From an uncultured Alistipes sp. (GTDB lineage Bacteria > Bacteroidota > Bacteroidia > Bacteroidales > UBA932), in contig URSC01000001.1 of NCBI GenBank assembly GCA_900550465.1, positions 186,001 through 250,000 of the forward strand: a stretch of DNA of 64,000 nucleotides. Direction: 5' to 3'. The position numbers and the translations under genes were made by a program. This document shows positions 8,551 to 16,810 of this stretch, one piece after another; position 1 is the stretch's first letter; each line of letters starts with the position of its first letter. The notes below the pieces were generated by a model. It ran no database searches. It was not told the origin of the DNA and saw nothing but the letters and a program-made list of their open reading frames with translations.

Positions 8551-8640
8551 TTTTTATCCGATGCAAAATTACACCGGAACAATGCGGAATGCCGTAACCA
8601 TAAATGGGGGAAGCGTACCATTTTTACGGAAATTGTATTC
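8551..8640. promoter_or_regulatory. divergent regulatory region shared with 4519-4612
   Basis: Between the small minus-strand ORF and the plus-strand AraC gene. It repeats the pattern CCGATGCAAAATTACACCGG, TAACCATAA, GTACCATTTTTACGGAAATTG seen before the CMD-cupin gene. A plus-strand TATCTTTG (8669-8676) lies just downstream for the AraC gene. The divergent position fits an AraC operator. Confidence 0.5.
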
Positions 8641-8698
8641 TGCGCAACCTATTGTCCGTGAAATGCTTTATCTTTGTATCACTTTAACAGACAGAGCA

Positions 8699-9598
8699 AT
8701 GAGCAAGATACTGAAAGTAAGGAAGGTCAATGACTATGCCCGCTATGTGGGCGCAGAGGAGCAGCACCCGTTGGTCAGCGTCATTGACTATGCCGAGGTG
8801 TCGCCCGTGCGCCACAGCCTGAATGATTACGGTGTGTACGGCATCTTCTTCCACGATGAGGCGGAGATAGACCTGGCATACGGCTGCGGCAAGTATGATT
8901 ACAAGAAGGGTACGGTAATCTGCGTGGCTCCCGGACAGGTGGGCGGCAAGGAGGACAATGGGGAGGAGGTGATGCTGACGGGCTGGGCACTGCTTTTCCA
9001 CCCGGACCTGCTGCACGGCTTCCCTCTTGAAAAGCGCATCCGGGAGTATTCTTTCTTCGATTACCGTATCAACGAGGCCCTGCACATGACCGAAGAGGAG
9101 CACGACATCCTGGCCTCCCTGATGCGTCAGATACGCGAGGAACTGGGCAAGAAGCCGGACGAACTTCAGCGGGCCATCCTCGTGGGCTACATCGAACTGG
9201 CTCTCAACTTCTGCCAGCGGTTCTACAACCGCCAGTTCGTCACCCGGAAAATAGAGAACTCCGACATCCTCGTCCGCTTCGACCGCCTGCTCCGCGACTA
9301 TTTCGAAGACAGCCTCCAGTATACCATTGGCCTGCCCACAGTGCAGTATTGCGCCGACAAACTCTGCATGTCGCCCAACTATTTCGGCGATGTCATCAAG
9401 AAAACCACCGGAGACACGGCGAGCAACCACATCCGCCAGTTCGTCATCCAGCTTGCCAAGAACGGGCTGGCGGCAGGGGAAACCGTCTCCCAAGTATCCG
9501 ACCGCCTCGGCTTCGAATACCCCCAGCATTTCAGCCGGATGTTCAAGAAGCAGGAGGGGGTTACGCCGTCGGAGTTCTGCCAGCGACTGCGGAACTGA
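8699..9598 (+). CDS. AraC-family transcriptional regulator
   Basis: 299 residues from ATG 8699 (MSKILKVRKVNDYARYVG); the frame runs further upstream but only through the promoter. The N-terminal cupin-like sensor domain is at about 20-170 (EEQHPLVSVIDYAEV, LLFHPDLLHGFPL). The C-terminal pair of helix-turn-helix motifs is at about 200-299 (YCADKLCMSPNYFGDVIK, VSDRLGFEYPQHFSRMFKK). It is paralogous to the regulator at 47374-48270, sharing the QHPLVSV and SPNYFGD blocks. Divergent to the aldo/keto reductase and acetyltransferase run, so it is the likely regulator of this redox cluster, and by the shared promoter block also of the CMD-cupin gene. Effector unknown. Confidence 0.9.
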   Translation: MSKILKVRKVNDYARYVGAEEQHPLVSVIDYAEVSPVRHSLNDYGVYGIFFHDEAEIDLAYGCGKYDYKKGTVICVAPGQVGGKEDNGEEVMLTGWALLFHPDLLHGFPLEKRIREYSFFDYRINEALHMTEEEHDILASLMRQIREELGKKPDELQRAILVGYIELALNFCQRFYNRQFVTRKIENSDILVRFDRLLRDYFEDSLQYTIGLPTVQYCADKLCMSPNYFGDVIKKTTGDTASNHIRQFVIQLAKNGLAAGETVSQVSDRLGFEYPQHFSRMFKKQEGVTPSEFCQRLRN

Positions 9599-9783
9599 TA
9601 TAAAAAGTCTTGCAGAAACGGTAAATCATACTTGCAGGATCTTTCACGGAAGTAGGATATCCAAAAGATTCCTGTAATATCGGCAGTGAAATCAGTATAT
9701 TTTGCCTAATTATCGGCAGTTTAATATCGCGAATAGTAGCGATGCCTGTATGGGAGTGGATTGTCCGTAGAAATTAAGACCCG

Positions 9784-10320
9784 TCAGACGGCCTTTCCCA
9801 TCCTGTATGCCGTCTCCACTGCCGCATGCCCTTCTATTTCCCCCGGGGCATTCACGCCTCCGGCGAATACAGAACCAGCGAACCTGGCGTTCTCAAAGCA
9901 TTCGATCCAGCCGCTTAATCCTGTGACGGCGCGTTCTGGAGTCTTGGGATCCTCCTCGGCGGCCGAACTCAGGAAATAGATGTCCCGGAAATGATAATCC
10001 GTGGTAAACAGCGGATTGGCACGGTCGAGAAGAGTCTTCAACTGACCGCTCATCCCGTAATAGTAAATGGGGGTTGCAAAAGCGATGACATCCGCCGCAT
10101 ACATTTTATCCACGATGGCCGGTGCATCGTCTGCGATAACGCATCTCTGAGTTTTCTGGCAGGCCAGACAGCCCGTGCAGAAATGCAGTTCCTTTCCCTT
10201 TAATGTAATAGTCTCAACTTCATTGCCGGCCTCAGCCGCACCTTTGGCAAAGGCCTCTGCCAGTGCGTCGGAGTTACTGTTGCGGCGCAGGCTCGATGAT
10301 ATTACCAGTATCTTTTTCAT
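9784..10320 (-). CDS. flavodoxin-fold NAD(P)H-dependent oxidoreductase
   Basis: 178 residues of the flavodoxin-like NADPH-dependent FMN reductase family. The N-terminal FMN phosphate loop is ISSSLRRNSNSDALAEAF. A cysteine motif FCTGCLACQK lies near residue 50, typical of iron-sulfur flavoproteins and related quinone/azo reductases, and ATPIYYYGMSGQLKTLLDR is the flavin-contact helix. It is expected to reduce quinones, nitro- or azo-compounds or metals with NAD(P)H. The gene lies alone between the AraC gene and the porin operon. In the gap before it, ATCGGCAGT occurs twice as direct repeats 33 bases apart (9679-9687 and 9712-9720), downstream of this minus-strand gene. Confidence 0.88.
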   Translation of the reverse strand: MKKILVISSSLRRNSNSDALAEAFAKGAAEAGNEVETITLKGKELHFCTGCLACQKTQRCVIADDAPAIVDKMYAADVIAFATPIYYYGMSGQLKTLLDRANPLFTTDYHFRDIYFLSSAAEEDPKTPERAVTGLSGWIECFENARFAGSVFAGGVNAPGEIEGHAAVETAYRMGKAV

Positions 10321-10449
10321 GCTGCAAAGATAGCGGTATATGTTTTAAAACGGATACCTGTTTTACTGGGGTAGGTGACGGTTTTACGGATGACTGCCGC
10401 TGCTGCAAAAAATGGTTAGGTTTTGCATCGGAAATACCAACTTGTTGTG

Positions 10450-10481
10450 ATTGTCCGCCTGAGCGGCCGGCGGTACCTTTG
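10450..10481 (+). promoter_or_regulatory. promoter of the porin-imelysin-DHOR-CcsBA operon
   Basis: ATTG at 10450-10453 is followed after 20 bases by TACCTTTG at 10474-10481, a good Bacteroidales -33/-7 pair. The first ATG is 30 bases downstream. Confidence 0.6.
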
Positions 10482-10510
10482 CAGCCGTAAATTCTGTAAA
10501 GGCAATAAGT

Positions 10511-11839
10511 ATGAAATTAAGGACAATAGTTCTGACAATCACTGTCTTGACTGCCGCAGGTATGTGGGCGCCGCAAGTCTTGGCCGAAGCATACGCAGCG
10601 GCGGATACGTCTGCAAGGCAGGAAAGCAAGTGGACCAAGGCATTTTCCCGTCTGACAGTAGGTGGCTACGGTGAGGCCGTGGGAACATATAATTTCTACA
10701 GTGACAATGTTTTCCGATATCAGTTCCCTGACAGTTACCGCGATTCGAAGGGTCATGCACGCTTTGATCTGCCGCACGTGGTAATTATGCTGGGCTATGA
10801 TTTCGGCAAAGGATGGACATTGGGAACTGAGATTGAATTCGAGCATGGGGGTGTAGAGGCTGCAGTGGAGATGGAGAACGAGGAAGCCGGTGAGTTCGAG
10901 AGGGAGATAGAGAGGGGAGGAGAGGTGGCTCTGGAGCAGTTCTGGATACAGAAGGAATTCATGCCGGAACTCAATCTGAGAATGGGACATATCGTGGTGC
11001 CGGTCGGTGCGACCAATAACAAGCATCTGCCGACGGAGTTTTTCACAGCTTATCGTCCCGAGGGCGAGAACACCATCATTCCTTGCACCTGGCACGAAAC
11101 CGGTATCAGTCTGTGGGGCCGCGCAGGGGACTGGAGGTATGAGGTTCAGCTGCTGCCGGGACTTAACTCAGTGTTTTTCAGTAATTCAGAATGGGTCCAC
11201 GGAGGCTCGGCCTCACCCTACGAGTTCAAGCCCGCAAATCATCTTGCCGGAGCGTTCAGAGTGGACAATTACTCGGTAAAGGGTCTGCGGATGAGCCTGA
11301 GCGGTTATATCGGCAACAGTTTCAACAATGATATAGTGACTGAGGAGCGTTCCCGCTATGCCGGAGTAAAGGGCACGGTGATGATAGGAGCCTTCGATTT
11401 CGAGTATCAGGGACACGGACTTGTAGTCAGGGGCAATTACGATTACGGATATCTTAAGGACGCACAGCTGATAGGCGCCTGGAACAGTTCGTCAATGAAC
11501 AGTACGGAGTCTCCCTACAAGCATACTCTTGTGGGGCAGGCCGCAATGGCAGGCGGGGTAGAGGCCGGTTACGACATTTTCTCTGCTGTGAACAAGCTTT
11601 CCGGGAAACAGAAATTCTATGTCTTCGGGCGGTACGAGTATTATGATTCCTATATCCCGGCTCCGGCCACTACAGATTATCCGTGGACGGACAAGCATCG
11701 TATCGCTGTGGGTATCAACTATTATCCTATCGACGAGATCGTCATAAAGGCCGAATATTCCCACCGGTTCCTGAAGAGTCAGTATATTGACGAGCCGTCG
11801 GTTTCGATAGGCATAGCCTACGCCGGATTTTTCAAATAG
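10511..11839 (+). CDS. outer-membrane porin-like beta-barrel protein
   Basis: 442 residues with a signal peptide (MKLRTIVLTITVLTAAG..., cleavage around residue 25-30). The rest has the alternating aromatic/glycine pattern of a phosphate-selective porin (OprP/OprO-like) or similar barrel, for example LTVGGYGEAVGTYNFYSDN near the start, DLPHVVIMLGYDFGKGW and MGHIVVPVGATNNKHLP. The last strand ends in Phe-Lys (YAGFFK), close to the usual C-terminal aromatic. It is first in an operon with imelysin, DHOR and CcsBA genes, which suggests passage of an iron- or anion-containing substrate through the outer membrane. The substrate is inferred from context only. Confidence 0.8.
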   Translation: MKLRTIVLTITVLTAAGMWAPQVLAEAYAAADTSARQESKWTKAFSRLTVGGYGEAVGTYNFYSDNVFRYQFPDSYRDSKGHARFDLPHVVIMLGYDFGKGWTLGTEIEFEHGGVEAAVEMENEEAGEFEREIERGGEVALEQFWIQKEFMPELNLRMGHIVVPVGATNNKHLPTEFFTAYRPEGENTIIPCTWHETGISLWGRAGDWRYEVQLLPGLNSVFFSNSEWVHGGSASPYEFKPANHLAGAFRVDNYSVKGLRMSLSGYIGNSFNNDIVTEERSRYAGVKGTVMIGAFDFEYQGHGLVVRGNYDYGYLKDAQLIGAWNSSSMNSTESPYKHTLVGQAAMAGGVEAGYDIFSAVNKLSGKQKFYVFGRYEYYDSYIPAPATTDYPWTDKHRIAVGINYYPIDEIVIKAEYSHRFLKSQYIDEPSVSIGIAYAGFFK

Positions 11840-11874
11840 CAGATACATTAACAAACAAATAACGTAAAGGAAAA

Positions 11875-13041
11875 ATGAAAAAGTTTATCTATTTCGCGGC
11901 CGCTGCATTGGTGTTTGCCAGCGCCGCATCCTGTGAGCAGAACGGAGGAGAGACGGACATCACCAACCCCTACGATGAGCAGTTCGCCAAAATAGCAGAC
12001 CGTTTTGTCAACGAAACTGTAATTCCTACCTATGAGGCTCTTTCTACATCAACGGCCGAGCTGGAGACTCTGCTGCAGCAGCTCAAGGAAGACAAGTCCC
12101 AGGCTACCTTGGAGGCCACCTGCGAGAAATTCCTTGAAGCCCGCGCCTGGTGGGAAAAAAGTGAGGCCTTCCTTTTCGGACCGGCCACGGATTTCGGAGT
12201 GGACCCTCATATCGACTCATGGCCTCTCGATGTGGACGCCCTCAATATGGCTCTGAGCAACACTGACCAGATCAATGCCATGAACGGCGAGGGCGGCGAT
12301 CAGTTTGCCGGTGACAATCTCGGCAACACCGTTCTGGGTTTCCATGGCATCGAGTACATCCTTTTTGAGAACGGCGGTCCTAAGAATGTCGCCGATATCA
12401 ATGAACTGCATCTCATCTATGCCGCTGCAGTGGCAGGCGACCTGCGCAACCGCTGCTGGCAGATGGAACTCGGCTGGGCAGGTGAAGACGGAGTCGCTGC
12501 AGAGCGTCTGGAAAAAGTGGCTGACCAGCTTGAGCTCCCTTACACTGTCAACGGTGGGACTTCCTCATACGGAGACAATATGCTCAATGCCGGCAAGCCC
12601 GGAAGTTCCTACAGCAGCATGACCTCGGCTATGGAGGCTATTATCGACGGCTGCAAGACCATCGCCGACGAGGTGGGCACCATGAAGATAGGCAAGCCTT
12701 ATTCGGGAGAGGACCCCAACTATATCGAGTCTCCCTACAGCCATAAGTCGATTCAGGACTTCTATGACAATATAATCAGCATCCAGAGCGTCTATATGGG
12801 CGGCATCGAGGGAAACCGTGACGAGGCCAATTCCCTTCACGGCTTCCTGGCTGAGCACAACAAGACTGTGGATGATGCGGTGATGGCCGCTATCGACAAT
12901 GCTCTCGCCAAGATTCAGGCCATGAAAGCTCCTTTCGTCAACAATATCAACGACCCTTCGGCCGGTGAGGCAAGCGAGGCCTGCAAGGCTCTCGACGAGG
13001 TTCTCGGCCAGGCCAAGGATGCCGTACGCAACGTAGAGTAA
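11875..13041 (+). CDS. imelysin (ICMP/M75-type) lipoprotein
   Basis: 388 residues. Lipoprotein signal with AASC (Cys20). All-helical imelysin-like protein with the diagnostic GFHGIEYILF segment near residue 160 (the GxHxxE motif) and a DVDALN/NTDQINAMNG region before it. Family knowledge: imelysin-like proteins are periplasmic or surface-anchored factors of iron uptake; despite the peptidase M75 label, peptidase activity is not generally established. The gene lies 35 bases after the porin and 6 bases before the DHOR gene. The imelysin-DHOR pairing is a recognised iron-linked arrangement, so a role in iron or haem acquisition is likely. Confidence 0.9.
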   Translation: MKKFIYFAAAALVFASAASCEQNGGETDITNPYDEQFAKIADRFVNETVIPTYEALSTSTAELETLLQQLKEDKSQATLEATCEKFLEARAWWEKSEAFLFGPATDFGVDPHIDSWPLDVDALNMALSNTDQINAMNGEGGDQFAGDNLGNTVLGFHGIEYILFENGGPKNVADINELHLIYAAAVAGDLRNRCWQMELGWAGEDGVAAERLEKVADQLELPYTVNGGTSSYGDNMLNAGKPGSSYSSMTSAMEAIIDGCKTIADEVGTMKIGKPYSGEDPNYIESPYSHKSIQDFYDNIISIQSVYMGGIEGNRDEANSLHGFLAEHNKTVDDAVMAAIDNALAKIQAMKAPFVNNINDPSAGEASEACKALDEVLGQAKDAVRNVE

Positions 13042-13047
13042 CAAACT

Positions 13048-14679
13048 ATGAAATTCAGATACCTTTCATTTCTGGCAGCCGCAGCCATTGCCTTGACAGC
13101 CTGCCATGAAGACCCCAACGGCAAGGATCCTGACAACAACGGAACGGATCCTGATGTTAATCCCGAGATATACGCCGGAGGTCTTCTCGGAACTACATTC
13201 AACTCATCTGCATCGGCATTTGAGGACCCTGCTCCTGCCGTAGAAAAAGCCGGTCTCACTGACCGGTTCAAATACGGCGAGTATTTCTTTGAGCGCTCCT
13301 ATACCCAGACCGCCGAGCCTTTCGACGGTCTCGGTCCGCTCTACATCCGCAATTCCTGTCAGGCCTGCCACCCCGGATACGGTCACGGCAAGCGCATGGA
13401 ACGCTACCGCTGGGACGACTGGGGCAACGGCTATCTGCTGGTAGTCTATGACAAGAGCAACGATGCTTATCTGTCTTCCCTCACCGGCATGCCTCAGACT
13501 GCGGCGGTGGAGCCTTTCAAGGCCCCTCTGGATGAGGACCAGATAACCATCCAGTGGCTCACATACGTGGACGAATGGGGCAACAAGTTTCCGGATGGGG
13601 AAACATATGAGCTCATCTATCCGGAAGTGACCATACCGGAGAGCGCTTTCTACGTGCCTATCCAGTCCGGCGGCAAGGACATCCCTCATTCCCAGGTAGG
13701 TGTACGGCTTGAGACCACTATCGGCATCTACGGCACAGGTCTGCTGGACGCCATCCCCGACGATTCCCTGAAGGCCCAGTACGCAAAGGAAGAGGCTATG
13801 GGCATCCCTATCAATCCGGCATTTTTCTCCGGAGGCGAGTGGGTGAAGCAGTATTCAAACACTCTTCAGGGTGATGGCGAGCAGCATCCATTCCGCTTTA
13901 CCTACGCCCTCTCCCGCGGCGCTCTGCAGGATGGTCCCGGTGCCAATGCTATCTGGAACATCACCAATGTTACCCGCAGCGACCGCCGCTACCACTATAT
14001 GACCGCGGCATACGCCACTACTGCTTCCCAGGATCCCGATGTTCAGAACGGCTTCTATGCCTTCCTGGATAACTTCGAGACAAAGTATCCCGAAGCCAAG
14101 GACAGATGGCGTACCGGTGACGTAGAGGCCGATATCTACAATTTCCTGATGGCCCAGGACCTTCCCGTTGAAATGAGCGATGAAGAGTATACCGACCTGA
14201 TGATCTGGCACCGCGGCCTGGCCGTACCTGCCGCACGAAACCTTGATGACGAGGATGTACAGCGCGGCCGTCAGCTTTTCCGCGAAATCGGCTGTGCCAC
14301 CTGCCACCGTCCTTCATGGACTACCGGACCTGACGAGTTCAACGATCCCAATAACTTTTTCGCCCGCGGCGATACAGAGCTGCCGAAATATCCCAACCAG
14401 ACTATCTGGCCTTACAGCGACTTGATCCAGCACCAGCTTTTCATGCAGAACGATATCCGCGGCGGATGGTGCCGCACGACCCCTCTCTGGGGCAGAGGCC
14501 TGTCCCTGATATGTTCTGGACACAGCGACCGCCTGCACGATGCCCGTGCCCGTAACGTGGTAGAGGCCATCATGTGGCACGGCAATGCGCAGAGTCACGC
14601 ACGCCAGTCTGTAGAGAAGTTCCGCGAGTTGAGCAAGGAGGACCGCGATGCTGTTGTAAAATTCATTGAAGCCATCTAA
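13048..14679 (+). CDS. di-haem oxidoreductase (DHOR, thiol oxidoreductase-like) lipoprotein
   Basis: 543 residues. The lipobox is LTAC (Cys19). Two c-type haem sites are present: CQACH at residues 104-108 and CATCH at 416-420. Between them lie typical DHOR segments (YGTGLLDAIPDDSL, HRGLAVPAARNL), and the tail has TTPLWGRG and IMWHGNAQSHARQSVEKF. Family knowledge: DHOR/PF06537 proteins resemble di-haem peroxidases and are called thiol oxidoreductases; the physiological reaction is uncertain. The 14-base overlap with the downstream CcsBA gene couples production of this cytochrome to its own haem-attachment machinery. With imelysin, a redox step in periplasmic iron uptake is the best inference. 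Confidence 0.9.
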   Translation: MKFRYLSFLAAAAIALTACHEDPNGKDPDNNGTDPDVNPEIYAGGLLGTTFNSSASAFEDPAPAVEKAGLTDRFKYGEYFFERSYTQTAEPFDGLGPLYIRNSCQACHPGYGHGKRMERYRWDDWGNGYLLVVYDKSNDAYLSSLTGMPQTAAVEPFKAPLDEDQITIQWLTYVDEWGNKFPDGETYELIYPEVTIPESAFYVPIQSGGKDIPHSQVGVRLETTIGIYGTGLLDAIPDDSLKAQYAKEEAMGIPINPAFFSGGEWVKQYSNTLQGDGEQHPFRFTYALSRGALQDGPGANAIWNITNVTRSDRRYHYMTAAYATTASQDPDVQNGFYAFLDNFETKYPEAKDRWRTGDVEADIYNFLMAQDLPVEMSDEEYTDLMIWHRGLAVPAARNLDDEDVQRGRQLFREIGCATCHRPSWTTGPDEFNDPNNFFARGDTELPKYPNQTIWPYSDLIQHQLFMQNDIRGGWCRTTPLWGRGLSLICSGHSDRLHDARARNVVEAIMWHGNAQSHARQSVEKFRELSKEDRDAVVKFIEAI

Positions 14680-16810
14680 GCAATTGGACAAGATAGTAAA
14701 ATACACTGCATTCGGGGCAGCTGCAGTCCTGACTGCAATTCTGATCCTCGCTACCGTACTGGAGAAATCCTGCGGTAGCGGGGTTGTTTTTGAGTACATA
14801 TACCGCTCGCCGGTATTTGCCCTGCTGTGGGTGCTGGCCGTGGCTGCATGCACAGTTGCCATTGTACGCTGCGGCCATACTCTTCCCTTGGCGGTCAGCG
14901 CCATGCACCTGTCATTTGTCTTCATACTCATGGGGGCGCTCATGACATTTCTCGTGGGGGAGAATGGGACCCTGCATCTGCGCACGGACGGAGAAACTGT
15001 AAGAACATTTGATTGTGATGACGGGAGCACCAAGGCACTGCCATTCGATGTCTCCCTGAAGGAATTTAAGATAGACTTTTACCGCGGGACAACCGCCCCT
15101 ATGGATTACCGCAGCCTTATCGTCATACACGATGCCGGGCAGGAACTGGAGCGGGAGGTGTCGATGAACCGGATATGCCGTCACCGCGGATACCGTTTCT
15201 ACCAGGCGTCCTACGATACCGATCTGCAGGGGACGACTCTGTCAGTGAGCAGGGACACCTGGGGCATTGCATTGACCTATACCGGATTTATTTTACTGAT
15301 AGGAAGCATGATACTGCATTTCTTCAATCCCTCGGGGAGTTTCCGTACTGCACTGAGGAGAGTCTCTAAAGGGATAGCTGTCTGTGCCGGAGCACTTCTG
15401 CTGGCATCCTGCTCATCGGACCGCGAAGATGTTCCCAAGACACTTCCGAAAGACCTTGCAGAGGATTTCGGAGAACTGTATGTCTATTACAACGACCGGG
15501 TTACCTCCGTCCGGACTCTCGCCCGCGAATTCACTATGAAACTTACCGGACGTCAGTCATACAGGGGACTCACTCCGGAACAGGTGCTTTCCGGCTGGAT
15601 GTTCTACTACGACAGCTGGAAACGGGAGCCGATGATAGAGGTGAAGGGCCGCGGACGGCTGCCTCTGACGGATCTGAATCCGGAGGAGGAACTGTTTCAG
15701 GTGGTGAGTATGGTCGCTACATGGTCTATAATCAGGATTTTCCCATACGTAGGAGAGGATGGGACAGTGATGTGGTACGCATCGACGGATACGCTTCCAT
15801 TTGACATGGACAGCGGAGAATGGCTTTTTGTCCGCAAGGTGTTGGGACTGGTGCGGGAAGATGTGGTTCTCGGGGACTATGACGGGGCTTCGGAAGTGCT
15901 TGCGAAGCTACGGATGTGGCAGGAGGAAAAATGCGGAGCGGACAATCTTCCCACCAATACCGTATGGCAGGCGGAGCAGCTGTACAATACCGTTGACCGT
16001 CCCAAGCCTGCGGCGATGGCGGCCCTCACCGCAGGGATTCTGCTTTTCGTTCTGACTTGTGCAGGTATGACGTCTCCGGCCTTGCGCAGAGTCTGCAGCA
16101 GGAGCGTGCGCCCCGCGGCGATACTGACGGGCGTGTTCTTTCTATATCTGACCCTCCTGTTGATACTCAGATGGGTGGCTTCGGGGCACGTGCCCATGAG
16201 CAACGGATTCGAGACCATGATGATGATAGCATGGTCATCATGCGTGCTGTCCCTCGCTTTGTTCCGAAAGCTACCGGTAATACAGCCTTTCGCCATGCTG
16301 ATGTGCGGTTTCGCACTTCTGGTAGCATCGATAGGAGAGTCCGATCCCGGGATGACTTCGCTGATGCCGGTACTGTCCTCACCTCTGCTTTCTGTCCATG
16401 TGGCCTGTATGATGATATCCTATTCTCTCCTTGGACTGCTGGCCCTCAACGGAGTGATGGGTATATGGGCCGGACGCGGCTCTTCTCCTGAAGCGCAGGA
16501 AGCGTCCTCATCCCTGGCGGATGTAGGCAGACTGCTGCTGTATCCGGCGCTATTTCTGCTGGTTACCGGTACTGTCATCGGTGCGGTATGGGCCAATGTA
16601 TCATGGGGGCGCTACTGGGCCTGGGATCCAAAGGAGGTGTGGGCCCTGATTACGATTATCGTGTATGCGGCCGCGCTGCACTCCCGTTCCCTGAGGTTTC
16701 TTGCCGCCCCCCGGGCATTCCACTGGTACAGCGCCGCCGCATTCCTGTGCGTGCTGATTACCTACTTCGGTGTCAACTTTTTCCTCGGCGGTATGCATTC
16801 CTACGCTTAG
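14666..16810 (+). CDS. ccsBA: CcsBA-type cytochrome c synthase (ResB-CcsA fusion)
   Basis: 714 residues. Membrane segments lie near the N-terminus (around 12-30, 52-70, 75-97 and 195-215), followed by a large periplasmic region to about residue 450. The C-terminal CcsA part has several helices and the tryptophan-rich haem-handling motif WGRYWAWDPKE at 647-657. His residues in the flanking helices (LSVHVACMMISYS, RAFHWYSAAAF) match expected external haem ligands. The role is to carry haem across the inner membrane and ligate it to CxxCH motifs. The start overlaps the end of the DHOR gene by 14 bases, so that di-haem protein is the obvious client. An LLASCSS lipobox-like segment in mid-protein is unusual but may be chance. 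Confidence 0.9.
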   Translation: MKPSKQLDKIVKYTAFGAAAVLTAILILATVLEKSCGSGVVFEYIYRSPVFALLWVLAVAACTVAIVRCGHTLPLAVSAMHLSFVFILMGALMTFLVGENGTLHLRTDGETVRTFDCDDGSTKALPFDVSLKEFKIDFYRGTTAPMDYRSLIVIHDAGQELEREVSMNRICRHRGYRFYQASYDTDLQGTTLSVSRDTWGIALTYTGFILLIGSMILHFFNPSGSFRTALRRVSKGIAVCAGALLLASCSSDREDVPKTLPKDLAEDFGELYVYYNDRVTSVRTLAREFTMKLTGRQSYRGLTPEQVLSGWMFYYDSWKREPMIEVKGRGRLPLTDLNPEEELFQVVSMVATWSIIRIFPYVGEDGTVMWYASTDTLPFDMDSGEWLFVRKVLGLVREDVVLGDYDGASEVLAKLRMWQEEKCGADNLPTNTVWQAEQLYNTVDRPKPAAMAALTAGILLFVLTCAGMTSPALRRVCSRSVRPAAILTGVFFLYLTLLLILRWVASGHVPMSNGFETMMMIAWSSCVLSLALFRKLPVIQPFAMLMCGFALLVASIGESDPGMTSLMPVLSSPLLSVHVACMMISYSLLGLLALNGVMGIWAGRGSSPEAQEASSSLADVGRLLLYPALFLLVTGTVIGAVWANVSWGRYWAWDPKEVWALITIIVYAAALHSRSLRFLAAPRAFHWYSAAAFLCVLITYFGVNFFLGGMHSYA

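Noticed and set aside
8684..9529. 281-codon minus-strand frame
   Set aside because: Antisense to the AraC gene, whose double helix-turn-helix is unmistakable.
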